From the NCBI GenBank assembly GCA_934462715.1, contig CAKSIJ010000014.1:1-64000 (forward strand): DNA of 64,000 bases, in the 5' to 3' direction. This stretch comes from an uncultured Clostridia bacterium. Lineage in GTDB: Bacteria > Bacillota > Clostridia > UBA1381. The notes beneath the pieces are model-generated. The model made no database searches and had not been told where the DNA came from. It was given only the letters and a program-made list of their open reading frames with translations. The position numbers and the translations under genes were made by a program. Positions within the stretch are counted from its first letter, which is position 1. Every line of letters begins with the position of its first letter. Of this stretch, positions 16,490 to 25,273 are shown one piece after another.

Positions 16490-17857
16490 TCAGTCCTGTT
16501 CGGTCAACTTTGTGGTAATTTTTTCAAAATGCATTCCTCTCGACGCCTTGATAAGCACGCAGTCGCCGTCTTGAATATAGCTTTTGATGTTGTCGCAAAG
16601 CTCGTCTGTATTGGCAAAGCTTACAATATTGTTAACGCCGCTTTCCCTTGCTCCCTTTGCGATATTTCTTGCATTTTCTCCTGCGGTGATTAAAATATCA
16701 ATACCGTTTGAAAAAACTTCTTTTCCCAAATCATAATGCGCCTTTTCGGAATACTCTCCGAGCTCTAACATATCTCCCAAAACCGCCGCTTTTCTTTCAT
16801 TCCTGTTGGATAAAACCTTAAGCGCAGCTTTAACCGAATCGGGAGAAGCGTTGTAGCAGTCGTTGATTAAGGTAAGCTTTCCCGTGTTGATTACAGACAT
16901 TCTCATATCGGTCATAACAAAATTTTCTATTCCCGAAATTATCTGATTCGGTCCGATATTATAATGCACTCCGCACGCTATCGCCGCAAGAGCATTGTAT
17001 ACGTTATGTATTCCGGGCACCTTTACTCTGATACTGTATTTTCTTCCGTAAAAGCAAACGTCAAACGCAGAGCCGTCCAGACCCATATCAACAACATTTT
17101 CCGCTCTGTAATCGCAGTCCCCGCCCATTCCGCAGGTAACAACCTTGAATTTATTAAAGCTTTTTGTTTTCTTCAAAAATTCATCATCGCCGTTTACAAT
17201 CAGCAGACTGTTTTTATCAAAGAAATCACAGATTTCCGTTTTTGCCTTGTATATTCCCTCCTGCGAACCGAGGTTTTCTATGTGCGACATTCCTATGTTG
17301 GTAATAATGGCAACATCGGGTCTTGCAATATCGGCAAGATAGTGTATCTCTCCGAACGCAGACATTCCCATTTCAAGCACTACAGCCTCATGCGCTCCGT
17401 TAAGCTTCATTACGGTGAGCGGAAGTCCTATTTCATTGTTATAGTTACCCTCCGTCTTTAATGTGCAGTATTGCATATTCATTACCGCATAGAGCATATC
17501 CTTTGTCGTTGTCTTTCCGACGCTGCCCGTTACGGCAACGGTTTTCACTCTGAATTTTTTCTTATAGTATTTTGCAATCATTCCGAGAGCAAACTGTGTG
17601 TTTTCTACCAGAATCGCACTTTTGCCGTCAACCGCCCCGATTTCTTTCTCCGTAAGTGTAGCACAGGCACCGTTTTCAAACGCTTTGCCTATAAATTCGT
17701 GACCGTCCGCCCTTTCGCCCTTAAATGGTATAAAAAGCGAGCTGCGGTCCGCTTTTCTCGAATCTGTCATAATTGATTCTATCTTATCGTTTTTATTTCC
17801 GAAAATAATTTTTCCTCCGGTTGCCTCTGCTATTTCACCTACTGTTATGCCTAACAT
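16490..17857 (-). CDS. murF: UDP-MurNAc-tripeptide--D-Ala-D-Ala ligase
   Basis: About 455 residues. It adds the D-Ala-D-Ala dipeptide to the cytoplasmic precursor. VTGSVGKTTTKDML is the ATP loop, followed by EMGMSAFGEIHYL and NDCYNASPDS, the Mur-ligase blocks. TTGGAGGAGAATT-type spacing supports the ATG at 17857; the upstream extension to 17902 is not needed. It is followed by mraY 60 bases on. Confidence 0.96.
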   Translation of the reverse strand: MLGITVGEIAEATGGKIIFGNKNDKIESIMTDSRKADRSSLFIPFKGERADGHEFIGKAFENGACATLTEKEIGAVDGKSAILVENTQFALGMIAKYYKKKFRVKTVAVTGSVGKTTTKDMLYAVMNMQYCTLKTEGNYNNEIGLPLTVMKLNGAHEAVVLEMGMSAFGEIHYLADIARPDVAIITNIGMSHIENLGSQEGIYKAKTEICDFFDKNSLLIVNGDDEFLKKTKSFNKFKVVTCGMGGDCDYRAENVVDMGLDGSAFDVCFYGRKYSIRVKVPGIHNVYNALAAIACGVHYNIGPNQIISGIENFVMTDMRMSVINTGKLTLINDCYNASPDSVKAALKVLSNRNERKAAVLGDMLELGEYSEKAHYDLGKEVFSNGIDILITAGENARNIAKGARESGVNNIVSFANTDELCDNIKSYIQDGDCVLIKASRGMHFEKITTKLTEQD

Positions 17858-17941
17858 AATTCTCCTCCATTTCGCCTGCATGCCATAAACCCGACAATTC
17901 ATTTCTGCCGGATATTTTTTCTTTTTGTATTTAAAACAATT

Positions 17942-19420
17942 CTATCTGTTCCCTGTTCTCTTCAGTATTTCATCGACCGCTTCACGCTCGTCAAAGTGTA
18001 TTTTTTTTGTTCCCTTGATTATATAGTCCTCATGCCCCTTTCCCGCAAGCAGAACAATATCGTTTTCACGGGCATTTGCCAATGCGTATTCAATGGCATT
18101 GTATCTGTCCGGAATGACTATATACTCATCGGTTACATCGCATATTCCTTTTTCAATATCCCTTATTATTGCAATCGGGTTCTCTGTTCTTGAATTATCC
18201 GAGGTGATTATTGTAAAATCCGAATTTTCGCCGGATATTTTCCCCATCACGCTTCTTTTGGTTTTATCCCTGTCGCCGCCGCAGCCGAAAAGCGTTATCA
18301 CTCTGCCGCCGGCAACGCTCTTTAACGTTTTTATTATCTTTTCCAAGCCGTCCGGAGTGTGCGCATAATCGATTATCACCGAAAAATCGGTATTGGTTTC
18401 AATTCTTTCGCATCTGCCCTTGACGCCGCTTGTTTCGGACAGTCCCTTTAAAATTACCCCCTCCGGTATTCCCATGCTGACCCCGGCGGCATATGCGCAA
18501 AGTGCGTTATATACCGAAAACTCTCCCGGTATCGGAATGTACGCTTTCAGCCTTGCGCCGTTACTGTTTATAACAAAGCTTGAGCCATTTGCCGTTTTGG
18601 TAACATTTTCTGCCGTAATATCGGCATTGTTCATACCTATGCTTATTGATTTTCCTCCAAAGCTTTCATACAATCTTTTACCATATTCATCATCTGTGTT
18701 GATGACGCAGCAATCACACATTTCAAAAAGCTTTTTTTTTGCATTAAAATAGCTTTCCATGTTTTTGTGAAAGTCCAAATGCTCAGGTGTAAGATTTGTA
18801 AAAACTCCCAGATCAAAGTCTGCGCCGTAAACCCTGTCAAGTGCAAGCGCATGGGAAGATACCTCGCAAACGGCATATTCACTCCCAAGCTCCCTCATAT
18901 CCTTTAGTATCTTCCAGAAATCGGCAGACTCGGGCGTTGTTGACGTTGAAAAGCTTTCATTTGTCAAATACCTGTTATAAAAGCACCCGTTTGTTCCTAT
19001 CAATGCGGTTTTTTTGTCCGCACTCAAAAGAATATCCCGTATCAAATGAGTAACGGTGGTTTTCCCGTTTGTTCCGGTAACGCCGACAAGCGTCATCTTG
19101 CAGTCGGGCATACCGTATATCCTTTTTGCAAGCTCCGCCATTTTTCTTCTGGGGTTGCAGTAAAGAATCACCGGGATGTTGCTGTATACCGGAGAGTCGG
19201 CAACAATTGCCGCCGCCCCTCTTTGCTCCGCTTCCTTTATGTAACGGTAGCCGCTGTCATTTTCTCCCTTGACGCATACAAATACGTCGCCTTTTTTTAT
19301 CTTTCGCGAATCACAGGTAATTCCCTTTATCGCACAGTTTTCCTGCGGCCATTGATTACCGAATAATTCACTTGCTAAAATAATATCATCGCCTTTCCGC
19401 TTTGTTGTTTTTATAATCAA
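17942..19420 (-). CDS. murE: UDP-MurNAc-tripeptide synthetase MurE
   Basis: 492 residues. It adds the third stem-peptide residue. VTGTNGKTTVTHLIRDIL is the ATP loop; EVSSHALALDRV and YAHTPDGLEKII follow. The DNSRTENP segment keeps the arginine of the DNPR motif of meso-diaminopimelate enzymes, so DAP is the likelier substrate, though Pro is replaced by Ser. The start is uncertain: the only clear initiator is TTG at 19420 with a weak site, and homology begins near ILASELFG. Between it and the PBP gene lie the tandem palindromic repeats. Confidence 0.95.
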   Translation of the reverse strand: MIIKTTKRKGDDIILASELFGNQWPQENCAIKGITCDSRKIKKGDVFVCVKGENDSGYRYIKEAEQRGAAAIVADSPVYSNIPVILYCNPRRKMAELAKRIYGMPDCKMTLVGVTGTNGKTTVTHLIRDILLSADKKTALIGTNGCFYNRYLTNESFSTSTTPESADFWKILKDMRELGSEYAVCEVSSHALALDRVYGADFDLGVFTNLTPEHLDFHKNMESYFNAKKKLFEMCDCCVINTDDEYGKRLYESFGGKSISIGMNNADITAENVTKTANGSSFVINSNGARLKAYIPIPGEFSVYNALCAYAAGVSMGIPEGVILKGLSETSGVKGRCERIETNTDFSVIIDYAHTPDGLEKIIKTLKSVAGGRVITLFGCGGDRDKTKRSVMGKISGENSDFTIITSDNSRTENPIAIIRDIEKGICDVTDEYIVIPDRYNAIEYALANARENDIVLLAGKGHEDYIIKGTKKIHFDEREAVDEILKRTGNR

Positions 19421-19446
19421 TTTAAGTCGGTTTGCCTATGTTTTTA

Positions 19447-19683
19447 GGTGAGATGTGCGTATTTTTTTCTGGCTTTCCTCATTTGGGATAAATGCGTGCA
19501 GCTTGCCTTTTTGAGGGGTGAAGTCATATGTTTATACTTCGAACCCCGAAAACGGGTGAGATGTGCGTATTTTTTTCTTGCTTTTCTCATTCGGGATAAA
19601 ATGCGTGCAGCTTGCCTTTTTGAGGGGTGAAGTCGTATGTTTATACTTCGAACCCCGAAAACGGGTGAGATGTGCGTATTTTT
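19447..19683. repeat. Tandem palindromic repeats, family B (2.2 units of 108-109 bp)
   Basis: GGTGAGATGTGCGTATTTTTT starts (minus its last base for each copy) recur at 19447, 19555 and 19664, a period of 108 and 109 bp. Each unit has opposed arms (ATGCGTGCAGC...GCCTTTTTGAGGGGT against ACCCCGAAAA..GATGTGCGTAT) around a GAAGT...ACTTC inner stem. The 15305-15414 element is the same family. The repeats fill almost the entire gap between the PBP gene and murE. Open frames across them are artefacts of the repeat. Confidence 0.85.
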
Positions 19684-19690
19684 TCCCGAA

Positions 19691-21979
19691 TTAATCTGAT
19701 GACTCATGGCGGAACTCTACACTTATTACCGTAGCCGGCTGGACTTTTTCTCCCGGCTCAATGCTTTGTTTAAAGGCATATGCGCCCTTTGTTGAGTTAA
19801 GACCTGCGCCTACGGCTTCAAAGTTCAGACCGTAGTCTTCAAGCTGCTGACGTGCAGCTTCAACGGTCATACCGGAAACACTTGGGACTGTCACAAGATT
19901 ATCCGCGCTGACAGGCTCGGTATACAGAATCACGGTCGAGCCTTTCATAACGGAAACACCGGGCTTCGGAAGCTGATCCTCAACGGTATCGGTATCTTCG
20001 CCGCCGTTTCTTCTTACCTTAAAGCCTGCGTCCTTGATAGTCTGCATTGCTTCTTCAATTGTTTTTCCTCTTACCTCAGGGATCGAAGCTGTATCTGCCG
20101 CAGCTTCTTCTTCGGTAAACTGACGTTCGATTCCGAGGTATTCAAGCGTTTCTTCAATTACCGACGCAACAACCGGGGCGCATATTGTACCTCCGTATCT
20201 GACTGCGCACTGCGGTTCGTCCATAAGAATCAGACACACAATCTGCGGATCGTCAGCCGGAGCAAAACCGACAAAGGAAGCGATACGCTTATCGTTATTT
20301 CTTCCCTTTTCGGAGGTACCGGTTTTTCCGCCGATTCTGTAGCCCTTTATATATGCATTCTTACCCGAGCCTGTCGGGCTTGAAACAACGCTTTCAAGTA
20401 TTTCTCTCATTTTTTGAGAGGTTTCTTCCGATATAACCTTATTTCTGATTTCCGGCTGATAGCTTTTAAGCACTCCGGTTTCATCTCTGATTTCCTTAAC
20501 AATCATCGGCTTCATAAGATTTCCGCCGTTGATTACAGATGAAATTGCGCATATGTGCTGAATCGGCGTAATAGAAAAGCCCTGACCGAAAGCACTGGTT
20601 GCAATATCGGTTTCGGAAAGCTTATCCTTCTGATAATATATACTGCCTGATTCGCCGTTTAAGTCAATTCCGGTTTTTTCGGTGTAGCCGAACGCTCTGA
20701 AATATTCCATAAATTTCTGTGAGCCGATTCTCAGTCCCAGCTCCATAAAGACAGGGTTACATGAGTTTTGCACTCCCTGCACAAAGTTCTGCGCACCGTG
20801 TCCCTCATGCTTATGACAGCGGATTTTTCTGTCCGCAACCTGTTTAAAACCGGCGCAGTAAAATGATGAGTTTTCATTTACTACATTTTCTTCAAGCGCT
20901 TCCGCCGCTGTAAGAATTTTAAAGGTCGAACCCGGCTCGTATGTATCGGAAATCGCCTTGTTTCTCCACATTTTCTGCATTATGGCGTCGGTTGCCTTTT
21001 TTCTTTCTTCTTCGTTATCGGATTTATAACCCTTTAGCTTTTCGTCCTCGTCCAATCCCACGGCAAGATTTACAAATTTTGTAATATCGTTGTATGCGTT
21101 TACGTCAAAATCAGGCTTTGTTGCCATTGCGTATATTTCTCCGGTTTTCGGATTCATCACAATACCTGCCGCACCCTCTTTTAATGAATACTCCGTAACC
21201 GCTTCTTCAAGATGCTTTTCCAGAAAATGCTGAATCGTTTCATCTATTGTAAGAATAACGTCGGCACCCCGTTTGGAATCGTTTACTTCCTCATAATCGT
21301 AATCGGCGTTCGTTCCGGTTGCGGTTCTTGCCGACAATATACTTCCCGGCTCTCCGTTCAGCTCCTTGTCAAACATAAGTTCAATGCCCATTCTTCCGTC
21401 ATTGTCATATCCGGTGAACCCGAGGACATGAGGTGCTATCCCGTAGGAATAATATCTTTTTGAATCATTTTCAAAGGATATACCCTTGAAATAATCGGAA
21501 ATTTTCTTTTCCTTTTGTCCTCCGTCACCCGATGAAGCCGTTTCCGATTTCTTCGGATTTTTCAATTCGGTTATAGCCGCCGATTCCTCAACGCTCAGTC
21601 TTTTTTTAATTATCTGATACTGTGAATTTTCCTTTGTCAGTCTGGAATATATGAAGTCATATTCTAAATTTACGATCGGAGCAAGTCTTGTCGCCACAAT
21701 TTCGGCGGCGCCGTCTTTTTTAATTTGCTGCGGATTGCACACGAGCGTATTTACGCTTGCGCTTTCGGCAAGCGCCTTTGAATTGCGGTCATAAATCGTT
21801 CCCCTCATTGCCGATACCTTGGACGAGCTGTTCTGCTGTGCCAGCACCGCGTCGTTATATTCTTTATAATTAAAAATCTGAAGCTTTGCGATTTTAATTG
21901 TCGTAAGCGACAGTATCACCACTGCCGATGTGAACAATACGAATATTCTTCTTCTGATAAGCTTTGAATTTACCGCCAT
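19691..21979 (-). CDS. Class B penicillin-binding protein with two PASTA domains
   Basis: 762 residues; transpeptidase that cross-links septal or spore peptidoglycan together with the SEDS partner. One N-terminal membrane helix (about 11-30), a PBP dimer domain (MRGTIYDRNSKALA at 58), then the transpeptidase with STFK at 351-354, SCN at 406-408 and KTG at 552-554. Two C-terminal PASTA domains (about 635-695 and 700-758) probably sense muropeptides or wall. Position after ftsL and before murE fits the SpoVD/PBP2B slot. PASTA domains occur in both, so I give no symbol. Translation begins with ATG at 21979. Confidence 0.95.
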   Translation of the reverse strand: MAVNSKLIRRRIFVLFTSAVVILSLTTIKIAKLQIFNYKEYNDAVLAQQNSSSKVSAMRGTIYDRNSKALAESASVNTLVCNPQQIKKDGAAEIVATRLAPIVNLEYDFIYSRLTKENSQYQIIKKRLSVEESAAITELKNPKKSETASSGDGGQKEKKISDYFKGISFENDSKRYYSYGIAPHVLGFTGYDNDGRMGIELMFDKELNGEPGSILSARTATGTNADYDYEEVNDSKRGADVILTIDETIQHFLEKHLEEAVTEYSLKEGAAGIVMNPKTGEIYAMATKPDFDVNAYNDITKFVNLAVGLDEDEKLKGYKSDNEEERKKATDAIMQKMWRNKAISDTYEPGSTFKILTAAEALEENVVNENSSFYCAGFKQVADRKIRCHKHEGHGAQNFVQGVQNSCNPVFMELGLRIGSQKFMEYFRAFGYTEKTGIDLNGESGSIYYQKDKLSETDIATSAFGQGFSITPIQHICAISSVINGGNLMKPMIVKEIRDETGVLKSYQPEIRNKVISEETSQKMREILESVVSSPTGSGKNAYIKGYRIGGKTGTSEKGRNNDKRIASFVGFAPADDPQIVCLILMDEPQCAVRYGGTICAPVVASVIEETLEYLGIERQFTEEEAAADTASIPEVRGKTIEEAMQTIKDAGFKVRRNGGEDTDTVEDQLPKPGVSVMKGSTVILYTEPVSADNLVTVPSVSGMTVEAARQQLEDYGLNFEAVGAGLNSTKGAYAFKQSIEPGEKVQPATVISVEFRHESSD

Positions 21980-22074
21980 GTTCTTATCCTTTCATTATTA
22001 TCGGTTCCGGTTACAATATTTTATCGCAATCGGATATTATGACAAATTTCAACAATTACCCTTATTACACAAAA

Positions 22075-22115
22075 GCCAAAGACCGTTTCAGAACGCTATT
22101 CTGACTGTCTTTGGC
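22075..22115 (-). terminator. Internal terminator-like hairpin between ftsL and the PBP gene
   Basis: GCCAAAGAC pairs with GTCTTTGGC and TCAGAA with TTCTGA; on the minus strand the stem is followed by TTTTGTG. The T run is short, so read-through is likely. It would reduce expression of the downstream wall genes relative to mraZ-rsmH-ftsL. Confidence 0.55.
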
Positions 22116-22182
22116 TGCACTATTCATTTATTTACGGTATGCCGCACTATGTTTCTTATTCAAAATACGTTACCGATATATT

Positions 22183-22656
22183 TTATTTTGCTCCTATTGA
22201 AAATATTCCCGCCATATTTCTTTTTAGGCTCTGCGCAGCTTTTTTAAGTCTGTTTGATAACCCCTCTACCTCTCCGGCAGTCACTTCGGTGACGTCATCT
22301 CTTTCAACATTAACATATTCGATCTGGTACTGCTCCGGGCGCTGCATATTGAGTCTTGTTTTGGCGATCTTTTCGATTGTTGTAAGATCAATGCTCTGTT
22401 CAAGCTCAAAGGCTCTCTGACTGGTATAGCTTTCAAGCTCTGAAATTTCACTTTGCAGACTTTTTATTTCCTGCTCGGTTTCATAAACCGCAACATTTTT
22501 TGAAATCATATAATATGCCGCCATGCACAAAACAACCGCATACACTATCGGTTTAAAATTTCTCTTTTCAATTTTTTTGTGAGCTTTTTTCTTTTCTATG
22601 TGTTCCTCAGTATCATTTCTTCTGTCAAGCTCATATGCGAGATTTGAATAATTCAT
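22183..22656 (-). CDS. ftsL: FtsL-like septum protein
   Basis: 157 residues. A basic cytoplasmic tail (1-35), one membrane helix (about 36-53, PIVYAVVLCMAAYYMI) and an outer leucine-zipper coil (EQEIKSLQSEISELES) followed by LTTIEKIAKTRLNMQRPEQ, the conserved FtsL/DivIC tail. FtsL activates the FtsW/PBP synthase pair. Sequence identity in this family is low, so the call leans on topology and on position between rsmH and the class B PBP. Confidence 0.85.
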   Translation of the reverse strand: MNYSNLAYELDRRNDTEEHIEKKKAHKKIEKRNFKPIVYAVVLCMAAYYMISKNVAVYETEQEIKSLQSEISELESYTSQRAFELEQSIDLTTIEKIAKTRLNMQRPEQYQIEYVNVERDDVTEVTAGEVEGLSNRLKKAAQSLKRNMAGIFSIGAK

Positions 22657-22771
22657 CTGCTGACACGCCTTCCTTTAATAATCAACAAGGTTTAAGCAAA
22701 ACCTTTATATGTACTTCTGCCCGAAAAAATCAAGTAAAGTCCGTTGCCCTAACGGTGGCGGACATTTTGTT

Positions 22772-23704
22772 TTACAATTTTTCCACAACTCTGAGTTTTG
22801 CGCTTTTTGACCTTGAATTTTCGGTTTCCTCCGCTTCTGACGGTAAAATCGGTTTCTTTGTAATTAATTTAACAACGGGCTGCCTGTTACAGACACACAC
22901 AGGGAAGCTCTTTGGGCAAACACAGCCCGTTGCCAGATCAGTAAAAGCTTTTTTAATGATTCTGTCCTCCAGCGAATGGAAGGTTATAACCGCGAGCCTT
23001 CCTCCCGGAGCAAGCAGCTCCGCAAAGTCATCGACCGCATTTTTTAAAATTCCCAATTCGTTGTTGACTTCGATTCTTACGGCCTGGAAAATTCTCTTCG
23101 CCGGGTGAGAGCCTTCGGCTCTTGCTCCCTTAGGAATTGCCGCCTTTATTATATCCACAAGCTCAAAGGTCGTTTCAATCGGCTTTTGGCTTCTTTTTTC
23201 AACTATAAATTTTGCTACTCTCGCCGACCATTTTTCCTCGCCGTATGCGTAGAAAATATGTTCAAGCTCATTTTGCGAATAGCTGTTAATTACATCGTAT
23301 GCACTCTTTTTATCATTTCTGTTCATTCGCATATCCAGATGCGAATCATGCATATATGAAAATCCTCTTTCGGCATTGTCGAGCTGATATGACGATACTC
23401 CCAAATCAAGCACTGCGCCGTCAATACCGGCAATTCCAAGCTCGGACGCAATCTGCTTTATATCGGAAAAGTTCCTGTTGACAAGAGTAATTCTGTCTTT
23501 AAATGCGGAAAGTCTTTTTCCTGCCGCTTCTATCGCTTCGGAATCTCTGTCTATCCCTATCAGGCGAACATTTTTCGCTCCCGACAGAATACCGCAGCTA
23601 TGACCGCCGCCGCCGAGAGTTCCGTCAACGTACAGCCCGCCGTCCTTTATATTCAAGCCATCAAGCGTTTCTTTGTATAAGACCGAAATGTGCTTAAACT
23701 CCAT
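22772..23704 (-). CDS. rsmH: 16S rRNA (cytosine1402-N4)-methyltransferase
   Basis: 310 residues. Methylates N4 of C1402 in the ribosomal P site. EFKHISVLYKETLDGL, DGTLGGGGHSCGIL (SAM loop), GIDRDSEAI and the RIFQAVRIEVNNEL and VITFHSLEDRIIKKAF blocks are diagnostic. It follows mraZ by 12 bases, the universal mraZ-rsmH order. A GC-rich hairpin sits after its stop (about 22738-22763). Confidence 0.97.
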   Translation of the reverse strand: MEFKHISVLYKETLDGLNIKDGGLYVDGTLGGGGHSCGILSGAKNVRLIGIDRDSEAIEAAGKRLSAFKDRITLVNRNFSDIKQIASELGIAGIDGAVLDLGVSSYQLDNAERGFSYMHDSHLDMRMNRNDKKSAYDVINSYSQNELEHIFYAYGEEKWSARVAKFIVEKRSQKPIETTFELVDIIKAAIPKGARAEGSHPAKRIFQAVRIEVNNELGILKNAVDDFAELLAPGGRLAVITFHSLEDRIIKKAFTDLATGCVCPKSFPVCVCNRQPVVKLITKKPILPSEAEETENSRSKSAKLRVVEKL

Positions 23705-23716
23705 AAATACCTCTCA

Positions 23717-24163
23717 TCAGATGGACAGATTGTACTTTTCGATTCCCGCAACGATAATTGCCGAATCGTCATCTTCTTCATTCATCTGTTCCCATGCCTC
23801 GGCATCCCAGATTTCAAGCTTGCTGTTCGCACCTACAAGTACAATATCCTTTTTTAAACCAGCCGCTTCAAGAAGCGTCGGAGTAAGAGGTATTCTTCCC
23901 TGCTTGTCAAGCTCACAGGTAAGAGCTTTTGAAAAGAATTTTCTTGTAAACTTCGATACGTTTGTATCTATACTTCCCGGAAGTGCGGCAACCTTTTGCG
24001 ATATTGATTCCCATTCCTCCTCGGTGTAAAGGTTCAGACACTTTTCAAGCGGCGCTTTTGTAATATAAACGGTACCGGAAAGCTTTTCTCTGATTTTTGC
24101 AGGCAAAATAAATCTGCCGCGCTCATCGAGCTGTCTTGCATATTCGCCAACGAAAAAAACCAT
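23717..24163 (-). CDS. mraZ: Transcriptional regulator MraZ
   Basis: About 148 residues with two tandem SpoVT/AbrB-like half-domains carrying the DxxGR motif (QLDERGRFILP and ELDKQGRIPLTP). MraZ rings bind repeated TGG-type boxes upstream of their own operon and control wall and division genes. I use the ATG at 24163, preceded by GGCGGTGA; a GTG three codons earlier overlaps that site. First gene of the cluster. Confidence 0.95.
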   Translation of the reverse strand: MVFFVGEYARQLDERGRFILPAKIREKLSGTVYITKAPLEKCLNLYTEEEWESISQKVAALPGSIDTNVSKFTRKFFSKALTCELDKQGRIPLTPTLLEAAGLKKDIVLVGANSKLEIWDAEAWEQMNEEDDDSAIIVAGIEKYNLSI

Positions 24164-24258
24164 CCTATTCACCGCCTTACTTATTTATTCTTAGGTCAAA
24201 ACACCAATTCAGTTTCTTTTTCCACCATTTTAATCCCATTTCAACCCTTACGCTCCCT

Positions 24259-24287
24259 ATTATACACCAAACATTTCATTTTTGCAA
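24259..24287 (-). promoter_or_regulatory. Sigma-A promoter of the mra/mur/fts cluster
   Basis: Minus strand TTGCAA, 17 bp, TATAAT, a near-perfect promoter about 95 bases before mraZ. The leader between it and mraZ holds AATGGGA, AATGGTGG and AATTGGTG at roughly regular spacing (about 24195-24245), which may be MraZ boxes. The upstream stretch 24290-24530 is AT-rich and shows no gene. Confidence 0.75.
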
Positions 24288-24534
24288 TACTTATTGTAAA
24301 ATTTTTTTAATAAATTTTATAAAATTTTAAGGTTAATATCTGTGAAATTTTTCAGGCATAAATAAAATCTGTACAAAAAACATATATAAATGATGATTTT
24401 CAAGAAAAGTTATCATTATCATAATTATCAAAAAGTATAGTAAATACATGAATAACATACAGTATAATATCTTCTTTGCATAAAGTTTTAATAATTATGT
24501 AATTAAGACACAAACATATGCAAAAAACAAAAAA

Positions 24535-24569
24535 AACGCAAAGTGCAGATTTTCTCTACACTTTGCGTT
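24535..24569. terminator. Bidirectional terminator after the SDR gene
   Basis: AACGCAAAGTG and CACTTTGCGTT pair perfectly around a 13-base loop, with T runs on both sides. It ends the SDR/dehydrogenase transcript. Confidence 0.85.
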
Positions 24570-24571
24570 TT

Positions 24572-25273
24572 TTAGAAATTCAGCTTATTGCCTTCAAAAT
24601 CACAATACAAATAATCTATATTTGAATTTTCTGCCATATCATATAATTTTTTTGCCGTATCTGATGGATTTTGAGCCGGTTTTGAATCACCGTCAGCTCC
24701 CGCCATGCCTTGAGGAGTAATCATCCAACCGGGATGAATCGAATGAAATTCAATTTCCGGATACGCATTCTGCATTATTCTCGTTGCCATATTCTGTGCA
24801 GCTTTTGACATGCAGTATCCATATTCGCCTTTTCGCCAACAATCTCCAATTGAGCCGGCTTCGGATGATATATTTATTACGGATTTTGTCTGTGATTTTT
24901 TTATCAGCGGCAAAAATTCACGGAATACACGAAGCACTCCCGCGGCATTTACATCAAACTGCCGAAATATAATGTCAAAATCAAATTCAGGATTTTCAAG
25001 CATTAAACGTTTGCTGTCAAGCCATATACCCGCATTGTTAAAAAGAATATCAACCGAGGGTGATTTTTCCTCTATAAATTTTCTGCATTTCTGCACTGAA
25101 CCATAATCTGTTACATCACATACATAGCTTTTGCATCCTTTAAGTGTTGTCAGCTCATCATTGGTGTTTATATCAAGTGCATAAACAACGTAACCTCTTT
25201 TTATTCCTTCTTTTACCAAGCAAAATCCCAACCCCTGAGATGCACCTGTAACAACTACTGTTTTATTCATCAC
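24572..25273 (-). CDS. Short-chain dehydrogenase/reductase
   Basis: 233 residues, classical SDR. The NAD(P) loop is VVTGASQGLGF, then NNAGIW, ISSEAGS with the catalytic serine and YGYCMSKAA with the Tyr-Lys pair. DIN after the second strand suggests NAD preference. The substrate is not evident. The gene overlaps the end of the zinc dehydrogenase upstream by 11 bases, so the two are co-translated and probably work in one sugar, polyol or hydroxy-acid pathway under the divergent AraC regulator. Confidence 0.9.
   Translation of the reverse strand: MMNKTVVVTGASQGLGFCLVKEGIKRGYVVYALDINTNDELTTLKGCKSYVCDVTDYGSVQKCRKFIEEKSPSVDILFNNAGIWLDSKRLMLENPEFDFDIIFRQFDVNAAGVLRVFREFLPLIKKSQTKSVINISSEAGSIGDCWRKGEYGYCMSKAAQNMATRIMQNAYPEIEFHSIHPGWMITPQGMAGADGDSKPAQNPSDTAKKLYDMAENSNIDYLYCDFEGNKLNF

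Noticed and set aside
19535..19545. TTCGAACCCC resembling a tRNA T-arm
   Set aside because: No acceptor, D or anticodon arm around it; it recurs as part of the tandem repeat.
19444..19707. 87-codon frame across the tandem repeats
   Set aside because: It is a translation of the 108-bp repeat (KKYAHLT and SKYKHMTSPL recur) and has no ribosome site.
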